Shown here: piece after piece, positions 17,486-28,428 of the stretch | Numbering within the stretch: position 1 is the first letter of the stretch | Layout: every line of letters begins with the position of its first letter | Assembly: GCF_001981305.1 (NCBI RefSeq) | Contig: NZ_MSCW01000007.1 | Span: 496,001 to 560,000 of the forward strand | From: Marinobacter lutaoensis | Lineage (GTDB): Bacteria; Pseudomonadota; Gammaproteobacteria; Pseudomonadales; Oleiphilaceae | Reading direction: 5' to 3' | DNA length: 64,000 nt | Notes under the pieces: model-generated | The model's database searches: none | Seen by the model: the letters and a program-made list of their open reading frames with translations, nothing else | What the model was told of the DNA's origin: nothing | Made by a program: the position numbers and the translations under genes

Positions 17486-17950
17486 ATGTCCACCATTCTT
17501 GTTCTCCACGGCCCCAACCTCAACATGCTCGGGACCCGGGAGCCCGAGGTGTACGGGCACGAAACCCTGACGGACATCGATGACCGCCTGAAAGCCAGGG
17601 CCACCGCCCTGGGCCACCATCTGCTGCATTTCCAGTCCAACGCCGAGTACGAGCTGATCGAACGGGTCCACGAGGCCCGTGGCGAGGGCGTGGACTACAT
17701 CATCATCAACCCGGCGGCGTTCACCCACACCAGCGTGGCCCTGCGGGACGCCCTGCTGGCCACCGCCATTCCCTTCATCGAGGTGCACCTGTCCAACGTG
17801 CACGCCCGGGAGCCGTTCCGGCACCACTCCTATTTTTCCGATATCGCCGAGGGCGTTATCTGCGGGCTCGGCAGCCAGGGCTACGACCTGGCCCTGGAAG
17901 CCGCCCTGCATCGAATTCACCAATCGACCAAGACAAAGAGACTGGATTGA
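17486..17950 (+). CDS. aroQ: 3-dehydroquinate dehydratase, type II
   Basis: Third enzyme of the shikimate pathway, 154 aa. The motifs [17 protein letters not shown] (with the catalytic Tyr), NPAAFTHTS and [18 protein letters not shown] are diagnostic of the dodecameric type II enzyme. The stop lies two bases before accB, the common aroQ-accB-accC gene order. About 220 bases upstream are non-coding and contain a GC-rich hairpin (17287-17303) without a T run. Confidence 0.96.
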   Translation: MSTILVLHGPNLNMLGTREPEVYGHETLTDIDDRLKARATALGHHLLHFQSNAEYELIERVHEARGEGVDYIIINPAAFTHTSVALRDALLATAIPFIEVHLSNVHAREPFRHHSYFSDIAEGVICGLGSQGYDLALEAALHRIHQSTKTKRLD

Positions 17951-17952
17951 CT

Positions 17953-18414
17953 ATGGACATTCGCAAGATCAAGAAACTCATCGAACTGCTGGAAGAATCC
18001 GACGTCGAGGAGCTGGAGATTCACGAAGGCGACGACTCGGTTCGCATCTCCCGCCGTCGCGAGCAGCCGGTGGGCACACAGTACGTCAGCCAGATTCCGG
18101 CACCGGCCCCCCAGGCCGCCACTCCGGCGGAAGCCCCGGCGCCGGCCGCCGACGCACCGGCCGCGCCGTCCGTACCGGCCGGGCACACCGTCAAGTCACC
18201 GATGGTGGGCACCTTCTACCGAGCGCCGTCGCCCACCGCCGCGCCCTTCGTGGAAGTGGGCCAGACCGTCAACAAAGGTGACGTGATCTGTATCGTCGAG
18301 GCCATGAAGATGATGAACCAGATCGAGGCAGACAAGGCCGGCACCATTACCGAGATCCTGGTCGAGAACGGCCAGCCGGTGGAGTTTGACCAGCCCCTGG
18401 TCGTCATTTCCTGA
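17953..18414 (+). CDS. accB: Biotin carboxyl carrier protein of acetyl-CoA carboxylase
   Basis: Carries the carboxybiotin for malonyl-CoA synthesis, the first committed step of fatty-acid synthesis. The 153-aa protein has an N-terminal helical part, an Ala/Pro-rich linker (about residues 45-80) and a C-terminal biotinyl domain. The biotinylated lysine is in [12 protein letters not shown] 17953 follows the aroQ stop directly. Cotranscription with accC is expected. Confidence 0.96.
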   Translation: MDIRKIKKLIELLEESDVEELEIHEGDDSVRISRRREQPVGTQYVSQIPAPAPQAATPAEAPAPAADAPAAPSVPAGHTVKSPMVGTFYRAPSPTAAPFVEVGQTVNKGDVICIVEAMKMMNQIEADKAGTITEILVENGQPVEFDQPLVVIS

Positions 18415-18432
18415 GACAGCTGAGCGTGACCC

Positions 18433-19779
18433 ATGGCCATGTTAGAAAAAGTTCTGATCGCAAACCGCGGTGAAATCGCGCTGCGGATCCTGCGCGCCTG
18501 CAAGGAGCTGGGTATCAAAACGGTTGCGGTGCACTCCCAGGTCGACCGCGACCTGATGCACGTGCGCCTGGCGGATGAATCCGTCTGCATCGGCCCGAAC
18601 AGCCCGGTCGACAGCTACCTGAACATTCCCGCCATCATCAGCGCCGCGGAAGTGACCGACTCGGTCGGCATCCACCCCGGCTACGGTTTCCTGGCGGAAA
18701 ACGCCGACTTCGCCGAACAGGTGGAAAAGAGCGGCTTCCGCTTCATCGGCCCGCGTGCCGACACCATCCGCCTGATGGGCAACAAGGTGTCCGCCATCGA
18801 GGCCATGAAGAAGGCCGGCGTGCCCACCGTGCCCGGTTCCGACGGTCCGCTCACCGATGACGACGAACGGACCCTGAAAATCGCCCGGCGCATCGGTTAT
18901 CCGGTCATGATCAAGGCCGCCGCCGGCGGCGGCGGTCGCGGCATGCAGGTGGTGCACTCCGAGGCGGCCCTGCTCAAGTCGATCCAGATCACCCAGAGCG
19001 AGGCCCGCAACGCCTTCGGCGACCCCACCGTGTATCTGGAGAAGTTCCTGGAAGCGCCCCGCCATGTCGAGGTCCAGGTTCTGGCCGATATGCACGGCAA
19101 CGTCATTCACCTGGGCGACCGCGACTGCTCCATGCAACGGCGCAACCAGAAGGTCATCGAGGAAGCCCCGGCACCGAACGTCGATCCCGAGGCCCGGGCA
19201 CGCACCCTCCAGGCCTGCGTCGATGCCTGCCGGCAGATCGGCTACGTGGGCGCCGGTACCTTCGAGTTCCTGTACCAGGACGGCGAGTACTACTTCATCG
19301 AAATGAACACCCGGGTCCAGGTGGAGCACCCGGTGTCGGAAATGGTCACCGGCGTCGACATCGTACGCGAGCAGCTGCGCATCGCCAGCGGCCTGCCGCT
19401 GCAGTACCGCCAGGAGGACATCCAGATCAACGGCCACGCCATCGAGTGCCGGATCAACGCGGAAGATCCGCAGACCTTTGTGCCGAGCCCGGGCAAGGTC
19501 AAGCACTTCCACGCGCCGGGCGGCAACGGCGTCCGGGTCGATTCGCACCTCTACAGCGGCTACACCGTACCGCCCTACTACGATTCCCTGGTCGCCAAGC
19601 TCATCACCTGGGGCAGCGACCGGGACATCGCCCGGCGCCGGATGAAGAACGCCCTGGACGAGCTGGTCGTGGAAGGCATCAAGACCAACCAACCCCTGCA
19701 TCGAAAACTGATACGCGATGGCGGCTTCAAACAGGTAGACTTCACCATTCACTACCTGGAAAAACTGATGCGGGAATAA
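18433..19779 (+). CDS. accC: Acetyl-CoA carboxylase biotin carboxylase subunit
   Basis: ATP-dependent carboxylation of biotin on AccB. The 448-aa protein shows the ATP-grasp fold: N-terminal [11 protein letters not shown], glycine-rich loop [24 protein letters not shown] and the catalytic region [15 protein letters not shown]. Length agrees with E. coli AccC (449). ATG 18433 is used; ATG 18439 is a close alternative. The following prmA gene starts two bases after its stop. Confidence 0.97.
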   Translation: MAMLEKVLIANRGEIALRILRACKELGIKTVAVHSQVDRDLMHVRLADESVCIGPNSPVDSYLNIPAIISAAEVTDSVGIHPGYGFLAENADFAEQVEKSGFRFIGPRADTIRLMGNKVSAIEAMKKAGVPTVPGSDGPLTDDDERTLKIARRIGYPVMIKAAAGGGGRGMQVVHSEAALLKSIQITQSEARNAFGDPTVYLEKFLEAPRHVEVQVLADMHGNVIHLGDRDCSMQRRNQKVIEEAPAPNVDPEARARTLQACVDACRQIGYVGAGTFEFLYQDGEYYFIEMNTRVQVEHPVSEMVTGVDIVREQLRIASGLPLQYRQEDIQINGHAIECRINAEDPQTFVPSPGKVKHFHAPGGNGVRVDSHLYSGYTVPPYYDSLVAKLITWGSDRDIARRRMKNALDELVVEGIKTNQPLHRKLIRDGGFKQVDFTIHYLEKLMRE

Positions 19780-19781
19780 CC

Positions 19782-20678
19782 ATGCCCTGGATTCAACTCC
19801 AGATTCCAGCTGATCCGGACACCGTGGATCAGCTGGAAGACCTCCTGATGGCCCTGGGGGCGGATGCCGTCTCCATGGAAGACGCCGCCGATCAACCCCT
19901 GTACGAACCGGACCCGGGCACCACGCCGCTGTGGAGCCAGACCCGGGTGACCGGCCTGTTCCAGTCCGGTCAGGACATCGAGCAGCTGTGTGCCGAGATC
20001 CGCGATGCCTGGCACCAGCAGACCCAGCAGTCCCTGGCGGACATCGAGGTCACCCTGGTCGAGGACAAGGACTGGGAGCGGGCCTGGATGGATGACTTCC
20101 AACCCCTGCGCTTCGGCGATCGCCTGTGGATCGTGCCCAGCTGGCACTCGCCGCCCAACCCGGACGCCGCCAACCTGCTGCTGGACCCGGGGCTGGCCTT
20201 CGGTACCGGCACCCACCCCACCACCGCGCTGTGCCTGGAATGGCTCGACGGCCAGGACATGAGCGGCAAGCAGGTGATCGACTACGGCTGCGGCTCCGGT
20301 ATCCTCGGGCTGGCGGCCCTGCTGCTGGGCGCGGCCCACGTCACCGGCGTCGATACCGACCCCCAGGCGCTGGAAGCGAGCCGCGACAACGCTCTCCGCA
20401 ACGGCATCGAGACCCACCGGCTGGACCTGTACCTGCCGGAAAACGAGCCGGACACCCCGTGTGACGTGCTGCTGGCCAACATCCTCGCCAACCCCCTGAT
20501 CGATCTGGCGCCGCGCCTGGCCCGGCTTACCCGCCCCGGGGGCGATCTGGTGCTGTCCGGCATCCTCGCGCCCCAGGCCCGGGAGGTCATGGCCGCTTAC
20601 GAACCCTGGTTCCTGATGGACGAGCCGGAACAAAAGGAAGAGTGGATCCGGCTCACAGGTCGACGCCGGGACAGATGA
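19782..20678 (+). CDS. prmA: Ribosomal protein L11 methyltransferase
   Basis: S-adenosylmethionine-dependent trimethylation of ribosomal protein L11. The 298-aa protein has an N-terminal L11-recognition domain (MPWIQLQI onward) and a Rossmann methyltransferase domain with DYGCGSGILGLAAL as the SAM-binding loop and LLANILANPL as motif IV. The ATG directly follows the accC stop; the same tail-to-head order occurs in many gammaproteobacteria. Confidence 0.95.
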   Translation: MPWIQLQIPADPDTVDQLEDLLMALGADAVSMEDAADQPLYEPDPGTTPLWSQTRVTGLFQSGQDIEQLCAEIRDAWHQQTQQSLADIEVTLVEDKDWERAWMDDFQPLRFGDRLWIVPSWHSPPNPDAANLLLDPGLAFGTGTHPTTALCLEWLDGQDMSGKQVIDYGCGSGILGLAALLLGAAHVTGVDTDPQALEASRDNALRNGIETHRLDLYLPENEPDTPCDVLLANILANPLIDLAPRLARLTRPGGDLVLSGILAPQAREVMAAYEPWFLMDEPEQKEEWIRLTGRRRDR

Positions 20679-20740
20679 CGCCGCCGGTGCAAGGGACTAA
20701 ACTCCGACTCGTGTAGTCGCGTCGCGTTCAGGAACGAAGC

Positions 20741-21970
20741 ATGACCCAGAACAGCCTGCAGACAGAGTGTCCCAATTGTCACACCCGGTTTCGGGTGACC
20801 GACGAACAGCTTGGCGTCGCCAAGGGGAAAGTGCGCTGCGGGCACTGCATGGAGATCTTCAACGCCCTGGAGCACCAGGTGGCCGCCACACCCGGGCCTC
20901 GACCCACCGCGCCGGAGCCGTCCGAGACCACCAGCGCCCGGGACTGGAGTCCCCCGCACAGCGACGACGAGGACATCATCTTTGCCGACAACCCTGAGGA
21001 AGACGCGGCCGAGGGCCGGTACGCCGGTACCCGGCTGACCTTCTCGGAGGACGAGCTGAGCGACAGCTTCCTGTCCATCGACCAGCAGCCGGGACCGGAC
21101 TTCAAGGACGCCGACGACGAGCCCGAGCCCGAACAGATCGACGAGAGCTGGGCGGAAGCCATCCTGAACGAGGATGAGCCGGTCAGGCCGGCCCGGGACC
21201 GGGACAGGCCGCCCGAGGGTGACAACCGTGCCGCTTCTGCCGCGACCGACCGCCCCTCCACGCCCCCCGCCCCGGAAACGCCGGACACCTCGGAATGGCA
21301 CCTCAGTGCCCGTCCGGAAGACCGCCCTGCACCGGCAGCAGGCGCGCCCACATCACCGGCGCCCGGTCCGGCCGCCCCGGCCACCGGCGCAGCGTCGACA
21401 CCGGAGGATGACACCCCCATCCGGGCCACGGTTCCGTTCGGCGACCTGCGCCGGGAGCCGGTCTCGGTGGCCGGCGGCCGAAGCAGCCGGACCCGGACCC
21501 TGCTCTGGAGCCTGGTGGTGATCGCACTGCTCGGCCTGCTGGTGGCACAGGTGACCTGGTTCCAGTTCGACCGGCTCTCCGCCATTCCCGAGCTGCGCCC
21601 TTTCTATGAAAAAGGCTGTGAACTGGCGGGCTGCCAGCTCAAGCCTCTGGTCAACGTCGCCGCCATCCAGAGCCGCAAACTGGTGGTGCGGACCGACCCG
21701 GACAACCGCAGCCAGCTGCTGGTGGATGCGGTGATCATCAACCGGGCGGATTTCGAGCAGCCGTTCCCGGCCATTGCCCTGACCTTCTCCAACCTTAACG
21801 GCGATGTGGTCGCGCAAAGCATTTTCACCCCCGAGGAATACCTCGCAGGCGAGGCCCGGGAACTCGACAGCATGCCCATCGACACGCCGGTGCGCATCGC
21901 CATCCGCATCCGCGACCCCGGTCGCGACGCCGTCAACTACAATCTGGATTTCCGCCCCCATCCCCCCTGA
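20741..21970 (+). CDS. Zinc-ribbon DUF3426 membrane protein
   Basis: A 409-aa protein. Residues 1-38 form an MJ0042-type zinc ribbon with Cys at 10, 13, 33 and 36. A long low-complexity linker rich in Asp, Glu, Pro and Ala follows (about 50-245). One transmembrane helix (LLWSLVVIALLGLLVAQ) lies near residue 255, then a C-terminal DUF3426 domain expected outside the membrane. Proteins of this design are common next to prmA in pseudomonads and relatives. Molecular role is unknown. Confidence 0.85.
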   Translation: MTQNSLQTECPNCHTRFRVTDEQLGVAKGKVRCGHCMEIFNALEHQVAATPGPRPTAPEPSETTSARDWSPPHSDDEDIIFADNPEEDAAEGRYAGTRLTFSEDELSDSFLSIDQQPGPDFKDADDEPEPEQIDESWAEAILNEDEPVRPARDRDRPPEGDNRAASAATDRPSTPPAPETPDTSEWHLSARPEDRPAPAAGAPTSPAPGPAAPATGAASTPEDDTPIRATVPFGDLRREPVSVAGGRSSRTRTLLWSLVVIALLGLLVAQVTWFQFDRLSAIPELRPFYEKGCELAGCQLKPLVNVAAIQSRKLVVRTDPDNRSQLLVDAVIINRADFEQPFPAIALTFSNLNGDVVAQSIFTPEEYLAGEARELDSMPIDTPVRIAIRIRDPGRDAVNYNLDFRPHPP

Positions 21971-22189
21971 CCGGCGCACCACCGTCACCGCTGGGCGCGA
22001 AGACACCAGGCCGGCCAAAAGTCAACCAGACAGCGCAAAAAATAATCGCCTTTTTTCGCTGTCAAGCCCCTTCAATCCCCGGGGCCCCGACGGTATCATT
22101 AGCGCCCTTCAGAGTCTGAGGCGATCATTTATTAACCAGTCGCGCAGAACTGAATCCTTGCTTAACCCGCTGTGACACGGACTCAGATC

Positions 22190-23188
22190 ATGCTGCCAAC
22201 GGCAACCATCGGGCCGTACACCCTGCCCAACCCGCTGATCGTCGCACCCATGGCCGGTGTGACCGACCGCCCCTTCCGGCAACTGTGCCGGCGCCTGGGC
22301 GCGGGGCTGGCGGTCTCGGAAATGGTCATAGCGGACAGCAAGCTCTGGCATACACGCAAATCCCGGACGCGTATGAACCACGACGGCGAGCCGGAACCAC
22401 GCTCGGTCCAGATCGCCGGGGGCGACCCGGAAATGATGGCGGACGCGGCCCGTCGCAACGCCGAGCTGGGTGCCCAGATCATCGACATCAACATGGGCTG
22501 CCCAGCCAAGAAGGTGTGCAACAAGGCCGCCGGCTCGGCGCTGATGCGGGACGAGCGCCTGGTTGGGGAAATTCTGGAGGCGGTGGTGCAGGCGGTGGAT
22601 GTGCCCGTGACCCTGAAAATGCGCACCGGCTGGAGCGCCGAACACCGCAACGCGCCGGTCATCGCTCGGATGGCGGAACAGGCCGGGATCCAGGCCCTGG
22701 CCATTCACGGCCGTACCCGTGAGGACAAGTACAACGGGCAGGCGGAGTACGACACCATCGCCGAGATCAAATCCCGGGTGCGGATCCCGGTGTTCGCCAA
22801 CGGCGACATCACCTCGCCGGAGAAGGCCCGCTACGTGCTTGACCATACCGGCGCGGACGGGCTGCTGATCGGTCGGGCGGCCCAGGGACGGCCCTGGATT
22901 TTCCGGGAGATTCTCCATTATCTGGAAACCGGGGAACACCTACCGGAACCCTCACTGGATGAGGTGGAGCGAATCCTGGTGGAGCACCTGACCGAGCTGC
23001 ACCGGTTCTACGGCGAGACCCTGGGCGTGCGTATTGCCAGAAAACACGTGGGCTGGTATCTCCAGTCCCATGACACCCGTAAACAGTTCCGGAACCGCTT
23101 CAACGCCATCGACGATGCGCGGGAGCAGAAAGACAGCATTCACGAGTATTTTGCAGGCTTACGAAATGGAGAGGTATTCGCAGCATGA
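22190..23188 (+). CDS. dusB: tRNA-dihydrouridine synthase B
   Basis: FMN-dependent reduction of uridines in the tRNA D-loop. TIM-barrel motifs are [33 protein letters not shown] (catalytic Cys) and [13 protein letters not shown] prefer ATG 22190 ([10 protein letters not shown]), which aligns best with the family N-terminus; GTG 22172 would add six residues, and neither has a strong ribosome-binding site. The stop overlaps the fis start as ATGA, the classical dusB-fis operon. Confidence 0.95.
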   Translation: MLPTATIGPYTLPNPLIVAPMAGVTDRPFRQLCRRLGAGLAVSEMVIADSKLWHTRKSRTRMNHDGEPEPRSVQIAGGDPEMMADAARRNAELGAQIIDINMGCPAKKVCNKAAGSALMRDERLVGEILEAVVQAVDVPVTLKMRTGWSAEHRNAPVIARMAEQAGIQALAIHGRTREDKYNGQAEYDTIAEIKSRVRIPVFANGDITSPEKARYVLDHTGADGLLIGRAAQGRPWIFREILHYLETGEHLPEPSLDEVERILVEHLTELHRFYGETLGVRIARKHVGWYLQSHDTRKQFRNRFNAIDDAREQKDSIHEYFAGLRNGEVFAA

Positions 23189-23502
23189 CCGCTGAGACTT
23201 TGGCAAACGACAACCTGAACACCCCGGCCAACGACGATGTGCATCCGCTGCACACCGCTGACAACGGTGGCCACACCGTGACCCTGCGCGACAGCGTCGA
23301 GGTGGCCCTGAAGAACTACTTCGCGCAGCTGGACGGCGCCCCGGTCACCGACGTCTACCAGCTGGTCCTGTCGGAGGTGGAAGCGCCCCTGCTGGAGCAG
23401 GTGATGAAGTACACTCGCAACAACCAGACCAAGGCGTCCACCATGCTGGGTCTGAACCGCGGTACCCTGCGCAAGAAGCTCAAGCAGTACGGTCTGCTAT
23501 AA
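23185..23502 (+). CDS. fis: DNA-binding protein Fis
   Basis: Nucleoid-associated protein and transcription regulator, here 105 aa with a longer, poorly conserved N-terminus. The core [18 protein letters not shown] and the C-terminal helix-turn-helix ([20 protein letters not shown]) are nearly as in E. coli. It is translationally coupled to dusB, so levels probably follow growth rate through a shared promoter. Confidence 0.97.
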   Translation: MTAETLANDNLNTPANDDVHPLHTADNGGHTVTLRDSVEVALKNYFAQLDGAPVTDVYQLVLSEVEAPLLEQVMKYTRNNQTKASTMLGLNRGTLRKKLKQYGLL

Positions 23503-23514
23503 TCTGACCTGACC

Positions 23515-23550
23515 AAGGGCCTCCCGGATCACGTTCGCGAGGCCCTTGTT
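23515..23550 (+). terminator. Terminator-like hairpin after fis
   Basis: AAGGGCCTC (23515-23523) pairs with GAGGCCCTT (23539-23547) around a 15-base loop. Only GTTCGTT follows, so termination may be partial. Confidence 0.6.
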
Positions 23551-23616
23551 CGTTCCGGCGGGGTTCCCGCGACCCCGCCTTGTCCATCGGCATCTGACCA
23601 GTGAAGAAAGGCTCCC

Positions 23617-25197
23617 ATGGCAAACCAGGCTAACACTCCCGTCCGTCGCGCCCTGATCAGCGTGAGTGACAAGACCGGCATCGTCGATTTCGGCCGGGCG
23701 CTCACCGCGCGGGGTATCGAACTGTTGTCCACCGGAGGCACCTACCGGCTGCTCCGGGACAACCAGGTTCCCGTCACCGAAGTGTCCGACTACACCGGCT
23801 TCCCGGAAATGATGGACGGACGGGTGAAAACCCTGCATCCGAAAATTCACGGCGGCATTCTCGGCCGCCGTGGCACCGATGACCAGGTCATGTCCGAGCA
23901 CGGCATCCAGCCCATCGACATGGTGGTGGTGAACCTGTACCCATTCGAAGCCACCGTCGCCAACCCCGACTGCGACCTGGCCACCGCGATCGAGAACATC
24001 GACATCGGCGGCCCCACCATGGTCCGGGCGGCGGCCAAAAACTTCAACGACGTAGCCATCGTGGTCAACGCCTCCGATTACCCAAGGGTGCTGCGGGAAC
24101 TGGACGAAAACGACGGCCAGCTCAGCTACGACACCCGTTTCGATCTGGCGGTCAAGGCCTTCGAACACACCGCCGGTTATGACGGCGCCATTGCCAACTA
24201 TCTGGGCGGCCGGACCCCGGACAACGACAACCCGGATTTCCCCCGCACCTTCAACGCCCAGTTCGTCAAGGTGCAGGACATGCGTTACGGCGAGAATCCG
24301 CACCAGCGCGCCGCCTTCTACGCCGAACGTCAGCCGAAAGAGGCCTGTGTCGCCACCGCCAAACAGCTGCAGGGCAAGGAGCTGTCGTTCAACAACGTCG
24401 CCGACACCGACGCGGCACTGGAATGCGTCAAGCCGTTCGCCGACCCGGCCTGCGTCATCGTCAAGCACGCCAACCCCTGCGGCGTGGCTATCGGCGCCGA
24501 CATCCGTCAGGCCTATGAGCTGGCCTTTGCCACCGACCCCACGTCCGCGTTTGGCGGCATCATTGCCTTTAACCGGGAACTGGACGCCGACACCGCCAAG
24601 GCCATCATCGACCGCCAGTTCGTGGAAGTCATCATCGCGCCCAGCGTCACCCCGGCGGCCGCGGAGATCGTCGCCACCAAGAAGAATGTGCGCCTGCTGG
24701 CGTGCGGCCCCTTCGCCGCCGAACGGGCCCCCGGCCTTGACTTCAAACGGGTCACCGGTGGCCTGCTGGTGCAGGACCGCGACCTCGGCATGGTGGCCAT
24801 GGACGACGTCCAGGTGGTGACCAAGCGCCAACCCACCGAGGAAGAACTGAACGACCTGCTGTTTGCCTGGGAAGTGGCCAAGTACGTCAAATCCAACGCC
24901 ATCGTCTACGCCAAAGCCGGCCGGACCATCGGCATCGGTGCCGGCCAGATGAGCCGGGTCTACAGCGCAAGGATCGCCGGCATCAAGGCGGCGGACGAGG
25001 GCCTGGAGGTGAAGGGCTCGGTGATGGCCTCCGACGCCTTCTTCCCGTTCCGGGACGGCATCGACGCCGCCGCCGAGGCCGGCATCACCGCGGTGATCCA
25101 GCCGGGCGGCTCCATGCGCGATCAGGAAGTGATCGACGCCGCCAACGAGCACGGCATTGCCATGGTCTTCACCGGCATGCGCCACTTCCGTCACTGA
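23617..25197 (+). CDS. purH: Bifunctional AICAR transformylase / IMP cyclohydrolase
   Basis: Last two steps of IMP synthesis. The 526-aa protein has an N-terminal MGS-like cyclohydrolase domain ([34 protein letters not shown] seen as [14 protein letters not shown]) and a C-terminal transformylase domain containing [12 protein letters not shown] and the catalytic Lys-His. The ATG follows a GAAAGG. purD follows 12 bases later, giving the standard purH-purD operon. Confidence 0.97.
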   Translation: MANQANTPVRRALISVSDKTGIVDFGRALTARGIELLSTGGTYRLLRDNQVPVTEVSDYTGFPEMMDGRVKTLHPKIHGGILGRRGTDDQVMSEHGIQPIDMVVVNLYPFEATVANPDCDLATAIENIDIGGPTMVRAAAKNFNDVAIVVNASDYPRVLRELDENDGQLSYDTRFDLAVKAFEHTAGYDGAIANYLGGRTPDNDNPDFPRTFNAQFVKVQDMRYGENPHQRAAFYAERQPKEACVATAKQLQGKELSFNNVADTDAALECVKPFADPACVIVKHANPCGVAIGADIRQAYELAFATDPTSAFGGIIAFNRELDADTAKAIIDRQFVEVIIAPSVTPAAAEIVATKKNVRLLACGPFAAERAPGLDFKRVTGGLLVQDRDLGMVAMDDVQVVTKRQPTEEELNDLLFAWEVAKYVKSNAIVYAKAGRTIGIGAGQMSRVYSARIAGIKAADEGLEVKGSVMASDAFFPFRDGIDAAAEAGITAVIQPGGSMRDQEVIDAANEHGIAMVFTGMRHFRH

Positions 25198-25209
25198 GGA
25201 GAACACTGA

Positions 25210-26496
25210 ATGAACATTCTGGTTATCGGCAGCGGCGGCCGTGAGCACGCCCTGGCCTGGAAAGCCGCCCAGTCTCCCCTGGCGGACACCGTGTTCGTAG
25301 CACCCGGCAATGCCGGCACCGCTCGGGAGCCGGGCCTGAAAAACGTCGACATCGAGGTGATGGACCTGGAGGCGCTGGCGGACTTCGCCGAGCGCAACGA
25401 CGTCGGCCTGACCATTGTCGGCCCCGAGGCTCCCCTGGTCGCCGGCGTGGTGGATACCTTCGAAGCCCGTGGCCTGCGTATCTTCGGCCCCAGCGCAGGC
25501 GCCGCCCAGCTGGAAGGTTCCAAGGCCTTCACCAAGGACTTCCTGGCCCGGCATGCCATTCCGACCGCCGACTACGCCAATTTCACCGACGTCGACCAGG
25601 CCCTGGCCTACGTGCGCGAGAAAGGCGCGCCGATCGTGGTCAAGGCCGACGGCCTGGCTGCCGGCAAGGGCGTCATCGTGGCGATGACGCTGGCCGAGGC
25701 CGAGGCGGCAATCCGTGACATGCTGGCCGGCAATGCCTTTGGCGAGGCCGGCAGCCGGGTGGTGATTGAGGAGTTCCTGGAAGGCGAAGAGGCCTCGTTT
25801 ATTGTCATGGTCGACGGCGAACACGTGCTGGCCATGGCCACCTCCCAGGATCACAAACGGGTCGGCGATGGCGATACCGGCCCCAACACCGGTGGCATGG
25901 GCGCCTACTCCCCGGCGCCGGTGGTGACCGCCGATGTACACCAGCGCATCCTGGACGAGGTGATCTACCCGACCGTCCGCGGCATGGCGGCCGAAGGCCA
26001 CCCCTACAAGGGCTTCCTGTACGCGGGCCTGATGATCGATCCCAGCGGGGCCCCCAAGGTCATTGAATTCAACTGCCGCTTCGGCGATCCGGAAACCCAG
26101 CCGATCATGCTGCGGATGAAGTCGGACCTGGTGGCCCTGTGTCAGGCCGCCGTCGACGGCCGTCTGGACCAGTGTCAGTCCGAGTGGGACGAGCGCGCCG
26201 CGGTGGGCGTGGTGCTCGCCGCCGGCGGTTATCCCGGCAGCTACGCCAAGGGCGATGCCATCACCGGCCTGCCGGACACCGAGGTGGACGGTGAGAAGGT
26301 GTTCCACGCGGGCACCCGGCTTGAGGGCGACCAGGTAGTAACCGCCGGCGGTCGGGTCCTGTGCGCCACGGCGCTGGGGGCCACCGTGACGGAGGCTCAG
26401 CAGCGGGCCTACGCTCTGGCCGGCCGTATCCAGTGGCGGGATGTGTTCTACCGCAAGGACATCGCCTACCGGGCCATTGCCCGGGAACAGGCCTGA
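25210..26496 (+). CDS. purD: Phosphoribosylamine-glycine ligase
   Basis: ATP-grasp enzyme that makes glycinamide ribonucleotide in purine synthesis, 428 aa. The N-terminus shows the family motif VIGSGGREHALAW. Later blocks are KADGLAAGKGVIVA, DHKRVGDGDTGPNTGGMGAY and EFNCRFGDPETQ. A GAGGAGAACACTGA precedes the ATG. It ends the purHD operon before a strong terminator. Confidence 0.97.
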   Translation: MNILVIGSGGREHALAWKAAQSPLADTVFVAPGNAGTAREPGLKNVDIEVMDLEALADFAERNDVGLTIVGPEAPLVAGVVDTFEARGLRIFGPSAGAAQLEGSKAFTKDFLARHAIPTADYANFTDVDQALAYVREKGAPIVVKADGLAAGKGVIVAMTLAEAEAAIRDMLAGNAFGEAGSRVVIEEFLEGEEASFIVMVDGEHVLAMATSQDHKRVGDGDTGPNTGGMGAYSPAPVVTADVHQRILDEVIYPTVRGMAAEGHPYKGFLYAGLMIDPSGAPKVIEFNCRFGDPETQPIMLRMKSDLVALCQAAVDGRLDQCQSEWDERAAVGVVLAAGGYPGSYAKGDAITGLPDTEVDGEKVFHAGTRLEGDQVVTAGGRVLCATALGATVTEAQQRAYALAGRIQWRDVFYRKDIAYRAIAREQA

Positions 26497-26508
26497 CCCC
26501 ACCCGCCC

Positions 26509-26533
26509 AGCCCGGTCTCCGACCGGGCTTTTT
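26509..26533 (+). terminator. Rho-independent terminator after purD
   Basis: AGCCCGGT (26509-26516) pairs with ACCGGGCT (26522-26529), followed by TTTT. Confidence 0.85.
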
Positions 26534-26631
26534 CCTGTCTGGGGCTGTGCCCCACCCCGCCGCGACTACAACCCTCCCGCAAAACACGGTACCTTTTAGG
26601 CACCTTGTCCCGGCCTGGATATCCCCCTGTC

Positions 26632-28203
26632 ATGCCTGAAGCACTTTGGATTGTCTTCGCCTTCGCCCTCGGTCTGCTGGTCAAGGGCATCGGCCTGCCG
26701 CCCCTGGTCGGTTACCTCGGTGCCGGCTTCGTCCTCAGCGGCCTGGCCGCCAGCACCGGCCTGACCATCGAAGCCACCGATGCCCTGGATCACATCGCCC
26801 ATCTGGGCGTGCTGCTGCTGTTGTTCACCGTGGGCCTGAAGCTCAAGCTCCGCTCCGTGGTCAGCCCCGAAGTCATTGGCGGCAGCCTACTGCATTTCGG
26901 TATCACCTGCCTGGTCTTCACTCCCGGGCTCTACCTGCTGATGGACCTGGCCTGGGGAACCGCGCTGCTGCTGGCCATCGCCCTGTCGTTTTCCTCCACC
27001 GTACTGGCGGCCAAGGTTCTGGAGTCCAAGCGGGAGCTGCGTGCTTTCCACGGCCGCGTGGCCATTGGCATCCTGATCATGCAGGACCTGATCGCCCTGG
27101 GCGTCATGAGCCTGGCCACCGGCCAGACGCCCTCGCAATGGGCACTGGTGGTGTTCGGCCTGCCGTTGCTGCGGCCCCTGCTGTTCAGGCTGCTGGATGC
27201 CAGTGGCCACGACGAACTGCTGGTGCTGCTGGGCCTGCTGCTGGCCCTGGTGCTGGGCGGTTACGGTTTCGAGACCATTGGCCTGAGCTCGGAACTCGGG
27301 GCCCTGGTGTTCGGCGCCATGTTGGCCAACCATCCCCGCTCCCAGGAGTTGGCCAAGTCGCTGTGGAGCGTGAAGGAGGTCTTTCTGGTCGGCTTCTTCC
27401 TGCAGATTGGCATCGAAGGCCTGCCCGACCACCAAGCCATGCTCTTTGCCCTGGTAGCGGCCCTGGTGCTGCCGCTCAAGGGCGCCCTGTTCTTCTTCCT
27501 GCTGCTGGCATTCCGGCTGCGCTCGCGCAGCGCCTTCCTCAGCAGCCTGGCCCTCACCAACTACAGCGAATTCGGGCTGATCGTGGCCAGTATCGCGTTG
27601 CCCGAATGGCTGGTACCACTGGCCATCAGCGTGTCCCTGTCCTTCGTGATTTCCGCGCCGCTGAATCGCCTCGCCCACGCCCTGTATGAACGGGTCGGCC
27701 AGCCCCTGGCCCGGTTCGAGACCCGCAAGCGCCATCCGGACGAACAACCGCTGTCACTGGGCAACACCCGTATCCTGATTATGGGCATGGGCCGCACCGG
27801 CACCGCCGCCTACGACTGGCTGATTCGGCAGGAAACCAACATCATGGGGCTCGACTCCGACCCCGCCAAGGCCCAGGAACACCAGCGCCAGGGCCGCAAC
27901 GTGGTGTTCGCCGATGCCGAGGACGCCTCGTTCTGGAGCGGCCTGCACATGCCCTCGGTGGAAGCGGTGATCCTGGCGCTGGGGGACATCGAAGGCAAAC
28001 TGATCGCGGCCCGGACGCTGCGCAAGAAGGGGTTCCGGGGCTACATCGTGGCGCACACCATGTTCGCCGACGAAGCCACCCAGATCCGCGCGGCGGGTGC
28101 CAACGACGCCTACCTGACCATGAACGAAACCGGCGTCGCCTTGGCCAGCCACGTGCTCAACCACAGCCCCGAGGCCCAGCCGGCCACCGCGCCCGAACGC
28201 TGA
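26632..28203 (+). CDS. CPA2 family cation:proton antiporter with RCK domain (KefB/YbaL-like)
   Basis: A 523-aa inner-membrane protein. Residues 1-370 form a CPA2 exchanger with about twelve helices; LSFSSTVLAAKVLES and EFGLIVASIALP are typical. Residues 385-500 form a TrkA-N/RCK nucleotide-binding domain opening with ILIMGMGRTGTAAYDWL and an acidic LDSDP that binds the nucleotide ribose. I chose ATG 26632 (MPEALWIVF); an earlier TTG at 26605 gives no useful extension. It probably exports potassium or exchanges monovalent cations in response to nucleotide state. KefF-like partners are absent. Confidence 0.85.
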   Translation: MPEALWIVFAFALGLLVKGIGLPPLVGYLGAGFVLSGLAASTGLTIEATDALDHIAHLGVLLLLFTVGLKLKLRSVVSPEVIGGSLLHFGITCLVFTPGLYLLMDLAWGTALLLAIALSFSSTVLAAKVLESKRELRAFHGRVAIGILIMQDLIALGVMSLATGQTPSQWALVVFGLPLLRPLLFRLLDASGHDELLVLLGLLLALVLGGYGFETIGLSSELGALVFGAMLANHPRSQELAKSLWSVKEVFLVGFFLQIGIEGLPDHQAMLFALVAALVLPLKGALFFFLLLAFRLRSRSAFLSSLALTNYSEFGLIVASIALPEWLVPLAISVSLSFVISAPLNRLAHALYERVGQPLARFETRKRHPDEQPLSLGNTRILIMGMGRTGTAAYDWLIRQETNIMGLDSDPAKAQEHQRQGRNVVFADAEDASFWSGLHMPSVEAVILALGDIEGKLIAARTLRKKGFRGYIVAHTMFADEATQIRAAGANDAYLTMNETGVALASHVLNHSPEAQPATAPER

Positions 28204-28340
28204 GGCCCCCGGGCCACGGCATCCAGGCTGGAGACCGCTACAGCATGGGCCAGCGCCATCATGTTCACCGGCCTGACCGTCGCTCTGGTTACGGCGTACC
28301 CCTGGACAACCGCAAACCGGCAACCGCCTGACGAATGGCC

Positions 28341-28380
28341 AAAAAAAATGCCCTGGACATAGTCCAGGGCATTTCGTTTT
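28341..28380. terminator. Bidirectional terminator between the antiporter and aceA
   Basis: ATGCCCTGGAC and GTCCAGGGCAT form an 11-base-pair stem with a three-base loop, flanked by an A run on one side and TTTCGTTTT on the other. Confidence 0.9.
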
Positions 28381-28428
28381 ATCGGGCCCGCCAGGGACAG
28401 GCCCTGGCGGTCGACGGCGAACCTCGGC

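Noticed and set aside
23497-26502. A 1001-codon minus-strand open frame
   Set aside because: It lies entirely antisense to purH and purD, has low-complexity His/Gly/Val-rich content typical of GC-rich shadow frames, and shows no domain.
28204-28340. Short frames after the antiporter gene
   Set aside because: Frames of about 30 codons without ribosome-binding sites or hydrophobic pattern strong enough to support a gene.
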